Origin: a virus | DNA: 31,334 bases | Direction: 5' to 3' (one strand) | Virus record (IMG/VR): IMGVR_UViG_3300031601_000015 | Span: 1-31,334 of that record | Part shown: positions 8,472 to 17,166 of the stretch, one piece after another | Layout of the letters: every line of letters starts with the position of its first letter | How positions within the stretch are numbered: the stretch's first letter is position 1 | Position numbers and translations under genes: made by a program | Notes under the pieces: generated by a model | What the model was told of the DNA's origin: nothing | Databases searched by the model: none | The model's input: only the letters and a program-made list of their open reading frames with translations

Positions 8472-11149
8472 TATACCTCCACCTCCAAAGGTGACATATC
8501 ATACCAGTTTGATCCAATTTCCCACTCAACAGGAGTAGGAACGGATTCCCAATCAAAATTAGATACATTGCAAATTGATTCTACAATCTCAATGAGTTCT
8601 GGTATTTCTTCCGGCACAGCATCAAAGGTGCCGCTATCATGAACTTCTAATATGAGCATTGATTTTAATCCTCTTCGCATCACTTCTTTATCAATCAAAC
8701 GAAGTTCATTCAGAAACAAGCAGAAACCTGTCCCCTGTGTGGGATTATTATATAGCTGGAAAAGTGAAAGTGGACCACGCCTTTTAAATCCAGGCAAAGC
8801 TTCAAAGTATCCATTATCATTATATTGTTCTACAACCTCTAATTGCCAACGACGCACTTCTTTATATGTTTCCCAAAACTCTTTCTGTACCTTGATGATA
8901 TGATCCAAGCTGATTTCAGCTGCTTGAAAGTCTTCATACCTGGCAACAGCTTTAGGAGCTGAACCATAAAAACTTGCAAACACAAAACCATTTTTTCCAC
9001 CATACCGAAAGATTCCTTGTTGTTTAGGTGTAAGTTCATCCCAGTTGTACTTACTACCAGCATACAACTTTTTCGTCCAAATCCTATGAAAATCAATACC
9101 CTCAATTAATTGTTTCATAAGGATAGGATCTTTGGATTCCATCGCGATGATTCGCACTTCTAGACTGGATTTATCAAATTCTAAAAAGATGTTGCCATCA
9201 CTTGGAATGACAGCTTTCCGAAGTAGCTTCTGAGTTGGATCGTGTTTTGGAATGTTTTGTACGTTAGGATCAATGGCTGAAGAACGATATGTTTTCGCAA
9301 CATTCAATGTGAATGTGGGATGAATTCGACCATTTTTATCCATAGCCTTTTCAAATCCAGCAATTCTTTTTAATGTACCATTAGAACCTTCGACCTTTCT
9401 ATAAAGAATTAAAGCTTCAATAAACACTCGCACATCTTCAGACACTGGATTTTTTAAAATATCAGGAAATACAGCTTGACTAGCAGCAGGCTTACCACCA
9501 GCAGTCTTTACAGTTACAAGTTGACCCATATACAATTTTCCACCTTCAGAATTTTTTGTCATTGCATCTTCACCGTACAATACTTTTCCAATATCAGAAG
9601 AAGAAGTCCAAGAGAATGGTTTCTTTTTAATAGCTTCTCTATCCTCATTAAATTCTATTACAGCAGGTAAACCTGTAATTGTAACAATAGCAGCATCTCT
9701 GATGATTGTATTCTTTATTCGCATTTCTTCAAGCAAGCTCGCATCCATTTGAATGCCTCTGTGTTTCATACGAGCAAGGACACCAGCACCTTTCATATAG
9801 TTCTCACTGAATTCTATTTCTCTGCCTTTGAGCATCTCTTGTTGTACTTCATATGCCCAAATGGGATATCGAACATCAAAGCAGTTGTAATTCCAGATCT
9901 CCTCCAAAGGAACCTCAGCCATTCGTGCTTTCATCTTCTTACCAATAGTGTCATAAGTATGACCACAGAGCCTGTAAGCGATGAGCTTGAGTCCAGTTGT
10001 GTTGTCTCTACAATTTCTTATATGAGCACCAATCATGGTATCATAAGCAAAGTTGATAGGCTCCTGATTAAACATCTCCATGGACCATGGTCCTTCCATG
10101 TTAAAATTCTGTACAAGTTTTGGAGCTGAAGATGCAAGGAATGCTTCAAATGCATCCCATATACGTGTACGATCCCCAAAGGACCAATAGTGATCATCCG
10201 TTCCTGGAGTGATGTAGTCTAACGGAATACAATGAGCGTACTCCTTCGAATTAGTAATAGCGACTGTAATTAGTCTAGCTCCTTTTTCAAATGGTGAAAG
10301 ACATGTCGTTTCAAAGTCAAAGGACACAAGTTTCTTTGATGTACTATACATTTCAAGAAGCTTTACTGCATTTTGTGCATTTGTAATAAGTGAATTGCCT
10401 TTTTTTGTAAGCTTTGCAGGAAGAGGTTCTCCTAGCTTGTCTATGATGTATTCCATGTCTTCTACAAAGACAGCTGTAGGATCCAATGTTTCTTCTTTGG
10501 CCGATTGGATCTCATTTGGATCCATGATACAACCTACCCAGCACCCAAACCGATGATCTGGAAATACAAGACCATGAACGGAAGTAGGTGTGAAGATGTT
10601 TCCCGTGAACGGAACTACACAAGCAATGGACTTAATAGCATACTTACCAAGACAGATAATCAGAGATGGTTTCATCTCCTCAATCATTTTGAACAGTGTG
10701 GGCTGACAACATTTAATATGTACCTCTTTAGGAGGTGTGGTTGTTCCTTTAGCATTTGATGGGGGCTGGCATCTGACAGCAGAAATACGACTACAATCTA
10801 CATCCATATCAATCCCGAAAGATTTTAACGTCCGGCGGAGTAAGTAACCACCAGCATCAGTCAAAATTTTACCTTGTCGATCACCCGCCTTCCCTGGAGT
10901 ACCATTGATGATCATAATACCAGCTTCACCTTTCCCGTAGAGTTCAATTTTGGGAGTGTGACAGGTATCACATAATTTACAACGAGCACAATCATACTGC
11001 GTGGTAGAGGGAAGGGGACTTTTCTTACCAGTGGACTTATCACCAATATTTCTACGGGATTTGGTTTTCTTTGGATTTTTAATTTCCTCCGCTGCCAACT
11101 TATTTTGCTGGATAGTATAAGGATCTAAGAAGAATGATTTCTGTCTCAT
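8471..11149 (-). CDS. Family A DNA polymerase with N-terminal UDG-like domain and 3'-5' exonuclease
   Basis: This 892-residue fusion has three parts. Residues 50-230 resemble family 4/5 uracil-DNA glycosylases (cysteines 54, 57, 60, 63, 127, 147/148; GTPGKAGDRQGK; RCQPPSNAKG; SLIICLGKYA). Residues 270-440 are a DEDDy exonuclease (FDFETT 277-282, QNFNMEGPW, YNCFD 421-425). The C-terminal half is a family A polymerase: RSSAIDPNVQNIP, motif A FDKSSLEVR (658-666), motif B FRYGGKNGFVFASFYG (714-729) and motif C VHDSG (836-840). SPO1-like phages have comparable fusions. The UDG part lacks a clear HPA-type motif, so it may not excise uracil. It overlaps the clamp and loader genes by TAATG at both ends. 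Confidence 0.93.
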   Translation of the reverse strand: MRQKSFFLDPYTIQQNKLAAEEIKNPKKTKSRRNIGDKSTGKKSPLPSTTQYDCARCKLCDTCHTPKIELYGKGEAGIMIINGTPGKAGDRQGKILTDAGGYLLRRTLKSFGIDMDVDCSRISAVRCQPPSNAKGTTTPPKEVHIKCCQPTLFKMIEEMKPSLIICLGKYAIKSIACVVPFTGNIFTPTSVHGLVFPDHRFGCWVGCIMDPNEIQSAKEETLDPTAVFVEDMEYIIDKLGEPLPAKLTKKGNSLITNAQNAVKLLEMYSTSKKLVSFDFETTCLSPFEKGARLITVAITNSKEYAHCIPLDYITPGTDDHYWSFGDRTRIWDAFEAFLASSAPKLVQNFNMEGPWSMEMFNQEPINFAYDTMIGAHIRNCRDNTTGLKLIAYRLCGHTYDTIGKKMKARMAEVPLEEIWNYNCFDVRYPIWAYEVQQEMLKGREIEFSENYMKGAGVLARMKHRGIQMDASLLEEMRIKNTIIRDAAIVTITGLPAVIEFNEDREAIKKKPFSWTSSSDIGKVLYGEDAMTKNSEGGKLYMGQLVTVKTAGGKPAASQAVFPDILKNPVSEDVRVFIEALILYRKVEGSNGTLKRIAGFEKAMDKNGRIHPTFTLNVAKTYRSSAIDPNVQNIPKHDPTQKLLRKAVIPSDGNIFLEFDKSSLEVRIIAMESKDPILMKQLIEGIDFHRIWTKKLYAGSKYNWDELTPKQQGIFRYGGKNGFVFASFYGSAPKAVARYEDFQAAEISLDHIIKVQKEFWETYKEVRRWQLEVVEQYNDNGYFEALPGFKRRGPLSLFQLYNNPTQGTGFCLFLNELRLIDKEVMRRGLKSMLILEVHDSGTFDAVPEEIPELIEIVESICNVSNFDWESVPTPVEWEIGSNWYDMSPLEVEV

Positions 11150-12195
11150 TATTCCCTCGTCTGAATTAAGTATTCTAAATCACCTGAAGTGAATAATACA
11201 ATGCCTTCAGCGTCATAAAATTTAAAGGAATCAGCTTTGGATAAAATATCTTGAACAAGTACAGGATTCAAACTGAATGACAACGCCTCAGGAGTGCTCA
11301 CATAAGTTTCCTCTTCAAGCACACCAAGTTTATTTGCATGAGATTTTAGCACACAAACATGATCTTTTGCTGTAATGGAAACTTCTTTATCTACCATATC
11401 CATTTCTTTCAAGAAGACAGTATGACGAGCAAAGATATCTTTAAAATCAGATTCAAATCCTACATCCAAATATTTCATATCTTTTGTAGGATAGAAAGCA
11501 GCTAAGTCCATGAAATTACCATCATGTACTAAAGTAGACAAATTTGTACCATCCTTCAACTGTACTTGAAATCGATCTCCGGTATAGTCCATAAAGATGA
11601 TCTTAGAGAACAATCCTTTCATTAGAATATCAATGAACTTTATAGGAAGAGAGAACTGTTCTTTGTATGGATTCGTCCACTTGGCTCGAAGGATTCGGAA
11701 TCTATCTGTTGCATACAAATACGTTTCGCCTTTGGCATCAGTGGGTGTAAAAATCACACCACAGAGCACACCAGCAGTCTCATCCTGACTAACACCAAGC
11801 TTACACATAGCAAGACCATCATGCAATCCAGCCAAATCGATCTCACTTACAATGTTATCCGAGAATTCAATTCTGGGGAATTTTGCATTGGAAGTCAGCT
11901 TGAACTCACCTTCCATTTTATCGGTTTTTACCTGAAGGATATTGTCTTTAAGTTCTAAATCAATCTGATCGTACTTCAGACTTCGAAGCAAAGAAAGGAA
12001 TCCAGAGGCATTGACACAAAAATGTAATCCCAAATCTACAGGCAGTGTAGTTTCTATTTTAATAGCCCCATCAGTACCTTCTACAATTGCTCCATCTACT
12101 TTAACATTTTGAAAAACAGGCAATAAAGCGTTCGTTCCAACAGCAGGATATACAATCTCCAATGCATGAACAAGTTCTTTTCTATCAACGTTCAT
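11149..12195 (-). CDS. Beta-type sliding clamp (DnaN-like)
   Basis: At 348 residues this is close to bacterial DnaN (about 366). The pattern VLCGVIFTPTDAKGETYLYATDRFRILRAKW near the middle matches the beta-clamp signature of a Gly-Val-x-Phe strand followed by ATD-x-x-R. The N terminus (VDRKELVHALEIVYPAVG) and C terminus also fit the three-domain ring. It would tether the polymerase encoded next door and serve the AAA+ loader. GGGAG precedes the ATG by five bases and the dpdA stop is nine bases away. A phage carrying its own beta clamp is less common than a gp45/PCNA-type clamp. Confidence 0.87.
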   Translation of the reverse strand: MNVDRKELVHALEIVYPAVGTNALLPVFQNVKVDGAIVEGTDGAIKIETTLPVDLGLHFCVNASGFLSLLRSLKYDQIDLELKDNILQVKTDKMEGEFKLTSNAKFPRIEFSDNIVSEIDLAGLHDGLAMCKLGVSQDETAGVLCGVIFTPTDAKGETYLYATDRFRILRAKWTNPYKEQFSLPIKFIDILMKGLFSKIIFMDYTGDRFQVQLKDGTNLSTLVHDGNFMDLAAFYPTKDMKYLDVGFESDFKDIFARHTVFLKEMDMVDKEVSITAKDHVCVLKSHANKLGVLEEETYVSTPEALSFSLNPVLVQDILSKADSFKFYDAEGIVLFTSGDLEYLIQTRE

Positions 12196-12204
12196 TGTTA
12201 CTCC

Positions 12205-14556
12205 CTAGAAGAATGATTTATTTGTTCTAAAAACTTTCTTTTCTTTGATTGAGCCCTCTTCTAATAACTTTTGATAATAGTAGATATTAACCTTAAACCT
12301 TTCAGTAATATCTTTTCCTAATTGCTCCATGTCTACGCCTACTTCAGCCAAGTAAATGTTTACAGCTTCAATCTCTTTTGGTGACAAGGCTAATGTATAA
12401 TGTGCATGTGTAGATGGTTTGAGTTTACTAAGTTCAGAAACAGAAACATGTAATGGTTGACAAGTATAGTCAAATACACCTTGCCCACTAATATATCTTG
12501 GAACAATTACTTTTCCATAGGCTGCGAGTTTCAGCCATGTGGTTGAGTTATGTACCAATAGTCCATTTGCAACAAACTTTTGACCATCGGGAACTTCTAA
12601 ATCATAAACAGTAGACTGTTCCGGGGCAATTGTTGTGATCTTCATTACCTTTAAAAAGGAATGATTGTTTTCTTTTTCTGATCGAGTCCCCCTATTTTCA
12701 GAAATAGAAGAAATGCTTTCTTGTAATTTTATATTTTTTCTTCCGGGCAAAAATCCAATCTTTTCTTGAAAAAGTTTTAAACTTGAAAGATTACCAATGC
12801 TTAAATTATGACATGGGCGAACTCCCCATTCCTCCTCTGTTTTTATCTTCCTTGAATGTGTACTTTCGTAAATTCTAACATCAATTCCTAAACTTTGTAG
12901 AAGGAAAAACACCCCATAAAGAAGTTTTCCACTAGTAGTGGAGCACTCAATATCATTACAACATGTTCCATCGCCACTAAAATATCCTCGAAGAAAAGAA
13001 CCCAAGTTTTCTTTTGAAAGATCAAACACCCACCAGGGGACTTCTTTAGTATGAGAATGCCCTACAAGTCCCAAAACTTTCATTGTTCTCATTAACTTAG
13101 AAGAAGAAATACTTGCATCCACCTCATTATTATCAATTCGAAGTTTGCAGTTGTATCGTTTTGCAATATCCTGCAAAAGTTGCATATGTTCTGAATCATT
13201 TGCAGCGGAGATTTGAACCGCAGCATTATTATCTAAAGAGGAATAACTTCCATCGGCTATCCACAAACCACAAAATTCTAAAAATTTGGAATCAAATTTA
13301 ATTTTTGAAGGTAATTTACGCATACACGTTGTACTTGGATGGGATTCAGATGCATACGTTTTTCTATCAATATTCACTATTTGTTCTTGTACATTGTTTG
13401 TCTGCTCATTTGTATTATAGTCTACACCAACACAATGGTTTCCCAGTTTCACTTGAGAAGTTGGAAGACATGATAATCCAGAATCATCATGTACAAACAA
13501 ACCATGATCGCCAGTAAGTGTTAATTGTCTTCCTGTTTTTGTCTTCACTCGATATTTAGTTTTAGACACACTATGGCGAATAACTTTAGAAACAGGTTTC
13601 CAAGATCCATTTCCAACATCATCTGTAACAAAAGTTTCCACATCTTTCAAAGTTTTGTATTCATGTCCAGAAGATTGTTTCTTTTTCTTTCCTTCTGTAC
13701 AATTAAACAATCCTTGAATGGTTTCTACTCGAATTCGTCCCAATTCTCTAATAAGTAAATGTGATTCGCCTACCACGGAATCGACGCTGTACCAGGAATA
13801 TCTGTGCATCAGCGAGAAGCTGGTCACTGCAAATCCATGCACCTTGATGTCCGGATTAACTGCTTGAATATACTCAAAGGCTTTATTGCCCAATCCGTTT
13901 ACGAATTGTTTAAGAGTAATACCTCCAGCAACACCACCAATACCGATGTACTCATAATTATCCACCATCTTACGAAAATGGCAAAAATCTTCTCCGTAAT
14001 GGAATACAGGAACCGGTACAAGACCATTTGCTTCCATTTTGTGCATGTTCTTCCAAGAGCCTTCAGCATTGTACACAATGTCCAAGTTTGCGTATCCATC
14101 GAAGTGATCTTTATACTTATGGCAGAATACAATGTAGTCATCAAGATACGCCTGAACTTCAGGAGTGTCGTTGAATGAAAAATCCGTGAAAGATTGGACA
14201 GCACCTTTGTTCTTTGAGGCATACGAAATCTGTTGATTTCTGTCAAGTGTATCTTCAAACTCCATTTCACTAAATTCAATAGTACCATCTTTATTTGCAC
14301 GTTTTTCAGAGTCAACTCCTGTATCATAGGATGTTCCAACTAATCCAACCGCATGGTTTAACAAACTATGTGCTCCTGAATCCATGAACAATTCAACCTC
14401 AGGCACATCATCCAACACTTTTTGAATTTGTTTTTTTTTCCAAAATGTTTCTAAACTTGTAGCACGCCCATCAAGAACCGCATTCAATCCAAGTCCCCGG
14501 GCACTAGATTTTCCAGGTGTCAAAATATTGGCAAGATGTATTTTTTGTGTACTCAT
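12205..14556 (-). CDS. dpdA: DpdA-like DNA 7-deazaguanine transglycosylase interrupted by an intein
   Basis: DpdA exchanges guanine in DNA for a 7-deazaguanine base and is related to tRNA-guanine transglycosylase (TGT). Extein motifs are FMDSGAHSLL (57-66; the aspartate matches TGT's first catalytic Asp), YIGIGGVAGG (203-212) and HGFAVTSF (240-247). SVDS begins at 257 and, after splicing, reads SVDSTTWLKLAAYG, like the DpdA form of TGT's nucleophile region. The 783-residue precursor contains an intein at 260-670, so the mature enzyme is 372 residues. The start overlaps the upstream stop by TAATG with AGAGGA before it. QueF, QueC, QueE and FolE in the same block supply the base. Confidence 0.92.
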   Translation of the reverse strand: MSTQKIHLANILTPGKSSARGLGLNAVLDGRATSLETFWKKKQIQKVLDDVPEVELFMDSGAHSLLNHAVGLVGTSYDTGVDSEKRANKDGTIEFSEMEFEDTLDRNQQISYASKNKGAVQSFTDFSFNDTPEVQAYLDDYIVFCHKYKDHFDGYANLDIVYNAEGSWKNMHKMEANGLVPVPVFHYGEDFCHFRKMVDNYEYIGIGGVAGGITLKQFVNGLGNKAFEYIQAVNPDIKVHGFAVTSFSLMHRYSWYSVDSVVGESHLLIRELGRIRVETIQGLFNCTEGKKKKQSSGHEYKTLKDVETFVTDDVGNGSWKPVSKVIRHSVSKTKYRVKTKTGRQLTLTGDHGLFVHDDSGLSCLPTSQVKLGNHCVGVDYNTNEQTNNVQEQIVNIDRKTYASESHPSTTCMRKLPSKIKFDSKFLEFCGLWIADGSYSSLDNNAAVQISAANDSEHMQLLQDIAKRYNCKLRIDNNEVDASISSSKLMRTMKVLGLVGHSHTKEVPWWVFDLSKENLGSFLRGYFSGDGTCCNDIECSTTSGKLLYGVFFLLQSLGIDVRIYESTHSRKIKTEEEWGVRPCHNLSIGNLSSLKLFQEKIGFLPGRKNIKLQESISSISENRGTRSEKENNHSFLKVMKITTIAPEQSTVYDLEVPDGQKFVANGLLVHNSTTWLKLAAYGKVIVPRYISGQGVFDYTCQPLHVSVSELSKLKPSTHAHYTLALSPKEIEAVNIYLAEVGVDMEQLGKDITERFKVNIYYYQKLLEEGSIKEKKVFRTNKSFF
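12547..13779 (-). mobile_element. Intein with LAGLIDADG homing endonuclease inside dpdA
   Basis: The 411-residue intein runs from Ser260 to Asn670 of the precursor. Block A is SVVGESHL, block B is LTLTGDHGLFV (345-355, with the conserved His351), and the C-terminal splice block is YDLEVPDGQKFVANGLLVHN (651-670), followed by Ser671 as the +1 nucleophile. Two LAGLIDADG-type motifs, FLEFCGLWIADG (425-436) and LGSFLRGYFSGDG (518-530), give a homing endonuclease. All splicing residues are present, so it should self-excise. Ser rather than Cys is the first residue, a permitted variant. The endonuclease acidic residues (D435, D529) are intact, so mobility may persist. Confidence 0.92.
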
Positions 14557-14729
14557 TATCTAATTTCCTCTTTAAGCAAATATCCAGAACAAGAAACAAT
14601 ATTGTCCGTTTTTGGATTATCTGTAAAAACAGCATTTCCAAAACACTCTGGATACATCTGATAACAACTATCACATAAATGTATACTCATATTTTTTAAG
14701 GTTTCTGGAACTAAATTTAAATCACCCAT
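14556..14729 (-). CDS. Small zinc-binding protein, 57 aa
   Basis: The start at 14729 has AGGAA seven bases upstream; a reading from 14783 would run into queF and has no comparable site. The protein has CDSC then PEC then NIVSC, four cysteines spaced as in small phage zinc proteins. It lies between queF and dpdA, nine bases after the queF stop, and overlaps the dpdA start. No function is known; a role next to base modification is only positional. Confidence 0.72.
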   Translation of the reverse strand: MGDLNLVPETLKNMSIHLCDSCYQMYPECFGNAVFTDNPKTDNIVSCSGYLLKEEIR

Positions 14730-14737
14730 TATGTTTC

Positions 14738-15223
14738 CTAAATAGTAACTGGTCCATATATATGTGGTGCCGTTAAACGCCAATGATTTAAAATTCTCAT
14801 ATATAGTTCATGGTCCGGCATATTCGGAAGAATTACAGTTGGATTAATGCTGATTCCACCACGGGGCATAAAGTCTCCCCGGACAATCAGAACTTTAGGC
14901 TTCATGACGTCATATAGTCGCCGAGCAATTCGGTTGACTACATCTTCATGAAACTCACCATGATTCCGGAAGCTGAATAGGAAGAGCTTTAATGCTTTCG
15001 ACTCAACCATTTTCAGGTCTGGGATGTATGCAATGCTAAGTTTAGCATAATCAGGTTGATGCGTAATGGGACATGTGCTAGAAAACTCCGGACACTCAAA
15101 TTCAACCACGTAATCATTCTCTGTGTGTTGGTTGTCAAAGGTTTCCAGAACTGCATCATCTGGATTGGTTGGATACTTCGTTGCACCTTGTCCTAACAGG
15201 CTCAAATTTTCTGTATCACTCAT
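14738..15223 (-). CDS. queF: QueF, preQ0 reductase (7-cyano-7-deazaguanine to preQ1)
   Basis: QueF reduces the nitrile of preQ0 to the aminomethyl of preQ1 using NADPH. The 161-residue protein has the nucleophile Cys51 in STCPITHQPD, Asp58, the NADPH-binding QueF motif ESKALKLF (74-81) and GEFHE (89-93). This is the short unimodal form, about the usual length. Because the NADPH motif is complete it should be a true reductase, not a QueF-like amidinotransferase. Its presence beside dpdA predicts preQ1 rather than preQ0 in the DNA. The start overlaps the stop of the 49-residue gene upstream. Confidence 0.92.
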   Translation of the reverse strand: MSDTENLSLLGQGATKYPTNPDDAVLETFDNQHTENDYVVEFECPEFSSTCPITHQPDYAKLSIAYIPDLKMVESKALKLFLFSFRNHGEFHEDVVNRIARRLYDVMKPKVLIVRGDFMPRGGISINPTVILPNMPDHELYMRILNHWRLTAPHIYGPVTI

Positions 15224-15369
15224 TTGATCTCCTGTGATTTTAAATACAATATATGAAATGGAGGAGATACTGCACCATTATAATGTGCTGCCGCCTCCAA
15301 TGCATCTTTAATAATGTCACCGCTAATCCAAACTTTACCATTATTTTGATATCCTGCAATACATATCAT
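15220..15369 (-). CDS. Small hypothetical protein, 49 aa
   Basis: This short gene fills the gap between queF and the 104-aa gene. Its ATG overlaps the upstream stop (ATGA) and its own stop overlaps the queF ATG (ATGA), with GGTGGA just upstream of the start. Such two-sided coupling is hard to explain by chance. The product, starting MICIAGYQNNGKVWISGDII, resembles no family I know. Predicted beta strands come first, then a helix. Confidence 0.7.
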   Translation of the reverse strand: MICIAGYQNNGKVWISGDIIKDALEAAAHYNGAVSPPFHILYLKSQEIK

Positions 15370-15680
15370 TTTTTCCACCGATCTTTATTAGCACTATATT
15401 CATTAGCATCGCCCTGCTCTTTGATTCGGCAAGGTATTTCTCGTTCATAATATGTTCCTTTGCAACCATTCTCTACCAGCTGCAAAAGTTTCTGCTCAGA
15501 CCATCCAGCTTTAATAAGAAGGTCACGTAATTTGTTATACTCAGTATCAAACCCGTTCACCAGAACTTTGTTAAAAGAAATCAGCTCTCTAAGGTACTGG
15601 GCCACAGCATTCTGATCACTGTAGTCGAGCTGTGCGGCTGCGGGCATTGTTTCAAAGACTTTCCATTCTTGTTCAGTCAT
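15366..15680 (-). CDS. Hypothetical protein, 104 aa
   Basis: The start overlaps the primase stop by ATGA, so it is translated with the primase. The protein is mainly helical and charged, with two cysteines (C77, C86 by rough count) and a basic C terminus. I checked it as a possible QueD because that enzyme is missing from the pathway, but it lacks QueD's Cys and HGH zinc-site pattern. No family is recognised. It may be an accessory replication protein. Confidence 0.72.
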   Translation of the reverse strand: MTEQEWKVFETMPAAAQLDYSDQNAVAQYLRELISFNKVLVNGFDTEYNKLRDLLIKAGWSEQKLLQLVENGCKGTYYEREIPCRIKEQGDANEYSANKDRWKK

Positions 15681-16627
15681 TCTGCTTCTCCGATGAGTTG
15701 CTGCAATTTCACTGTTCCATATATCTTTCCATACGAATCAGGATCATGTTCTTTTGGAAATTCAGCACACAACACAATGTTGATGAATGGCCTGAACCAG
15801 GCGGCTTGTTCTCGTGCCTTCCAAAAAGTTTCTGCGTCCCAGCAAAAAACAATTTTGTTTGGATTTTTCTGGAGTATCAAATGCTTTTGTTTTTCAGTTA
15901 ATGAAGTTCCAAAGGAACATACTGCACCAAGTCCTATTCTCCATTGATCCAATACTCCTTCACAAATATAAATAACATCATTTTGTGGAATTAAATTATA
16001 CCCATATAAATAATCATTAATATATCCCTTTGATGTATTATACTTAAGTTCTGCTGTCCCAGTAAGATCTGCAGCTTGATAAGAAACCAATTCATGTGTC
16101 TCTGAATAAACAGGAATGATGAGACGATTCATACACTCACCAACTTTGCAAATTCCGCAGTCCCAATGGAGTAAAGTCTCTTGAGATACTTTACGTCTTG
16201 TCTTCCATCGTTCTAAGAGTGGCCAAGGCTCTTTCAAGTTCGTTATGGATTGTGTATATTCAGGTAGTACAGTGGATATCGCTGGTCGTTCTCTTTCCCG
16301 TGGCGATGTATCCTCATCAAAGATAGATTCCAGCTGCTCCAATGTCTCAACTTTAAACGTGGACGTCTCAATGTCCAACATGTTTTCAGCTACTTCATAC
16401 GAAATATTTAATAAAGAAGCAAGTAATACAAAAGCAGGACCACGTGATTGACATCGCCAACAAGAAAAGACTTGTGTCTCTGGAAAGAATCCACAATGAT
16501 TAGAGGGATCATCACAGAAAGGACAGTTTACATTTACTGAACCTTCAGAGACATTTTTACCCTCAGTCCAGTATTCAATATCAAATTCTTTGTAAATACT
16601 AATGAGCAATTCTTTACTATCAGTCAT
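15677..16627 (-). CDS. DNA primase with CHC2-type zinc finger and TOPRIM domain
   Basis: The 316-residue protein has an N-terminal zinc finger (C35-P-F-C38, then C56-W-R-C59) as in DnaG and phage primases. The TOPRIM region has E223 in YICEGVLDQWR and D264 in FCWDAETFW. The usual DxD acidic pair is here DxE, a conservative change. There is no helicase domain, and replicative helicase is encoded separately 2 kb upstream in the same block. It makes RNA primers for lagging-strand synthesis. Its start overlaps the HNH gene stop by eight bases, with only a weak ribosome site. Confidence 0.88.
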   Translation of the reverse strand: MTDSKELLISIYKEFDIEYWTEGKNVSEGSVNVNCPFCDDPSNHCGFFPETQVFSCWRCQSRGPAFVLLASLLNISYEVAENMLDIETSTFKVETLEQLESIFDEDTSPRERERPAISTVLPEYTQSITNLKEPWPLLERWKTRRKVSQETLLHWDCGICKVGECMNRLIIPVYSETHELVSYQAADLTGTAELKYNTSKGYINDYLYGYNLIPQNDVIYICEGVLDQWRIGLGAVCSFGTSLTEKQKHLILQKNPNKIVFCWDAETFWKAREQAAWFRPFINIVLCAEFPKEHDPDSYGKIYGTVKLQQLIGEAE

Positions 16628-17165
16628 TATGTTCTTTCACTATTTCATAAATATGTTTCCATGACTCGCCCGCACAAATTGAATATATGGTCGTTGTTAC
16701 AATTTTATACATATTTGCAAATCGTATTTTATCCTCACGTTTACTGCAATTAATTAAGATATTAACCACATCCAAAGGTTGCAATTTACTTTTCCAGTGA
16801 TCTGCTCCCCTAGGTCGTTTTCCATTTCTAACTGAATCTTCCCCATTCTGTTTTATAGTTCCCCAGGCCAAATTACTAAGGTCATTATTTGAATTGTCAT
16901 CATCTAAGTGACGTGCTACTTCTTTTGGGGCTGGTAAGCGTACAAATGTGGTTAAAAGAATTTTTGCTTTGGACCAATATGCCTTTTTTGCCCCTTCATA
17001 TAATCCAATGGAACTATAATTTTTACTCCCAATATCCTTCAAATATCCACCAGAACATTGGGACCAAACTTGCCCTTTTAAATTCACATAGTATCTAGGA
17101 AATCCTGGAATTTGTACCATGCCTTTTGGAACAGGTGTTTTATTTTGAAGGTAACGAATCATCAT
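16620..17165 (-). CDS. HNH homing endonuclease with NUMOD4-like N terminus
   Basis: The protein has an N-terminal NUMOD4-like segment (QIPGFPRYYVNLKGQVWS), an HNH motif (ARHLDDDNSNNDLSNLAWGT) and a C-terminal DNA-binding helix region (WKSKLQPLDVVNIL, ESWKHIYEIV). I chose the ATG at 17165, one base after the helicase stop, because GGGAG lies six bases upstream; ATG 17177 is possible. It is a paralogue of the HNH gene at 21576-21986. Free-standing HNH genes of this kind in phages cut intronless or related genomes and spread themselves and flanking DNA. It is inserted between the SF2 helicase and primase genes. Confidence 0.88.
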   Translation of the reverse strand: MMIRYLQNKTPVPKGMVQIPGFPRYYVNLKGQVWSQCSGGYLKDIGSKNYSSIGLYEGAKKAYWSKAKILLTTFVRLPAPKEVARHLDDDNSNNDLSNLAWGTIKQNGEDSVRNGKRPRGADHWKSKLQPLDVVNILINCSKREDKIRFANMYKIVTTTIYSICAGESWKHIYEIVKEHND

Positions 17166-17166
17166 A

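Noticed and set aside
13804-14178. 124-codon plus-strand frame opposite dpdA
   Set aside because: It is a shadow of the strongly supported DpdA reading frame.
15366-15680. Possible QueD
   Set aside because: The zinc ligands and catalytic Cys pattern of QueD are absent.
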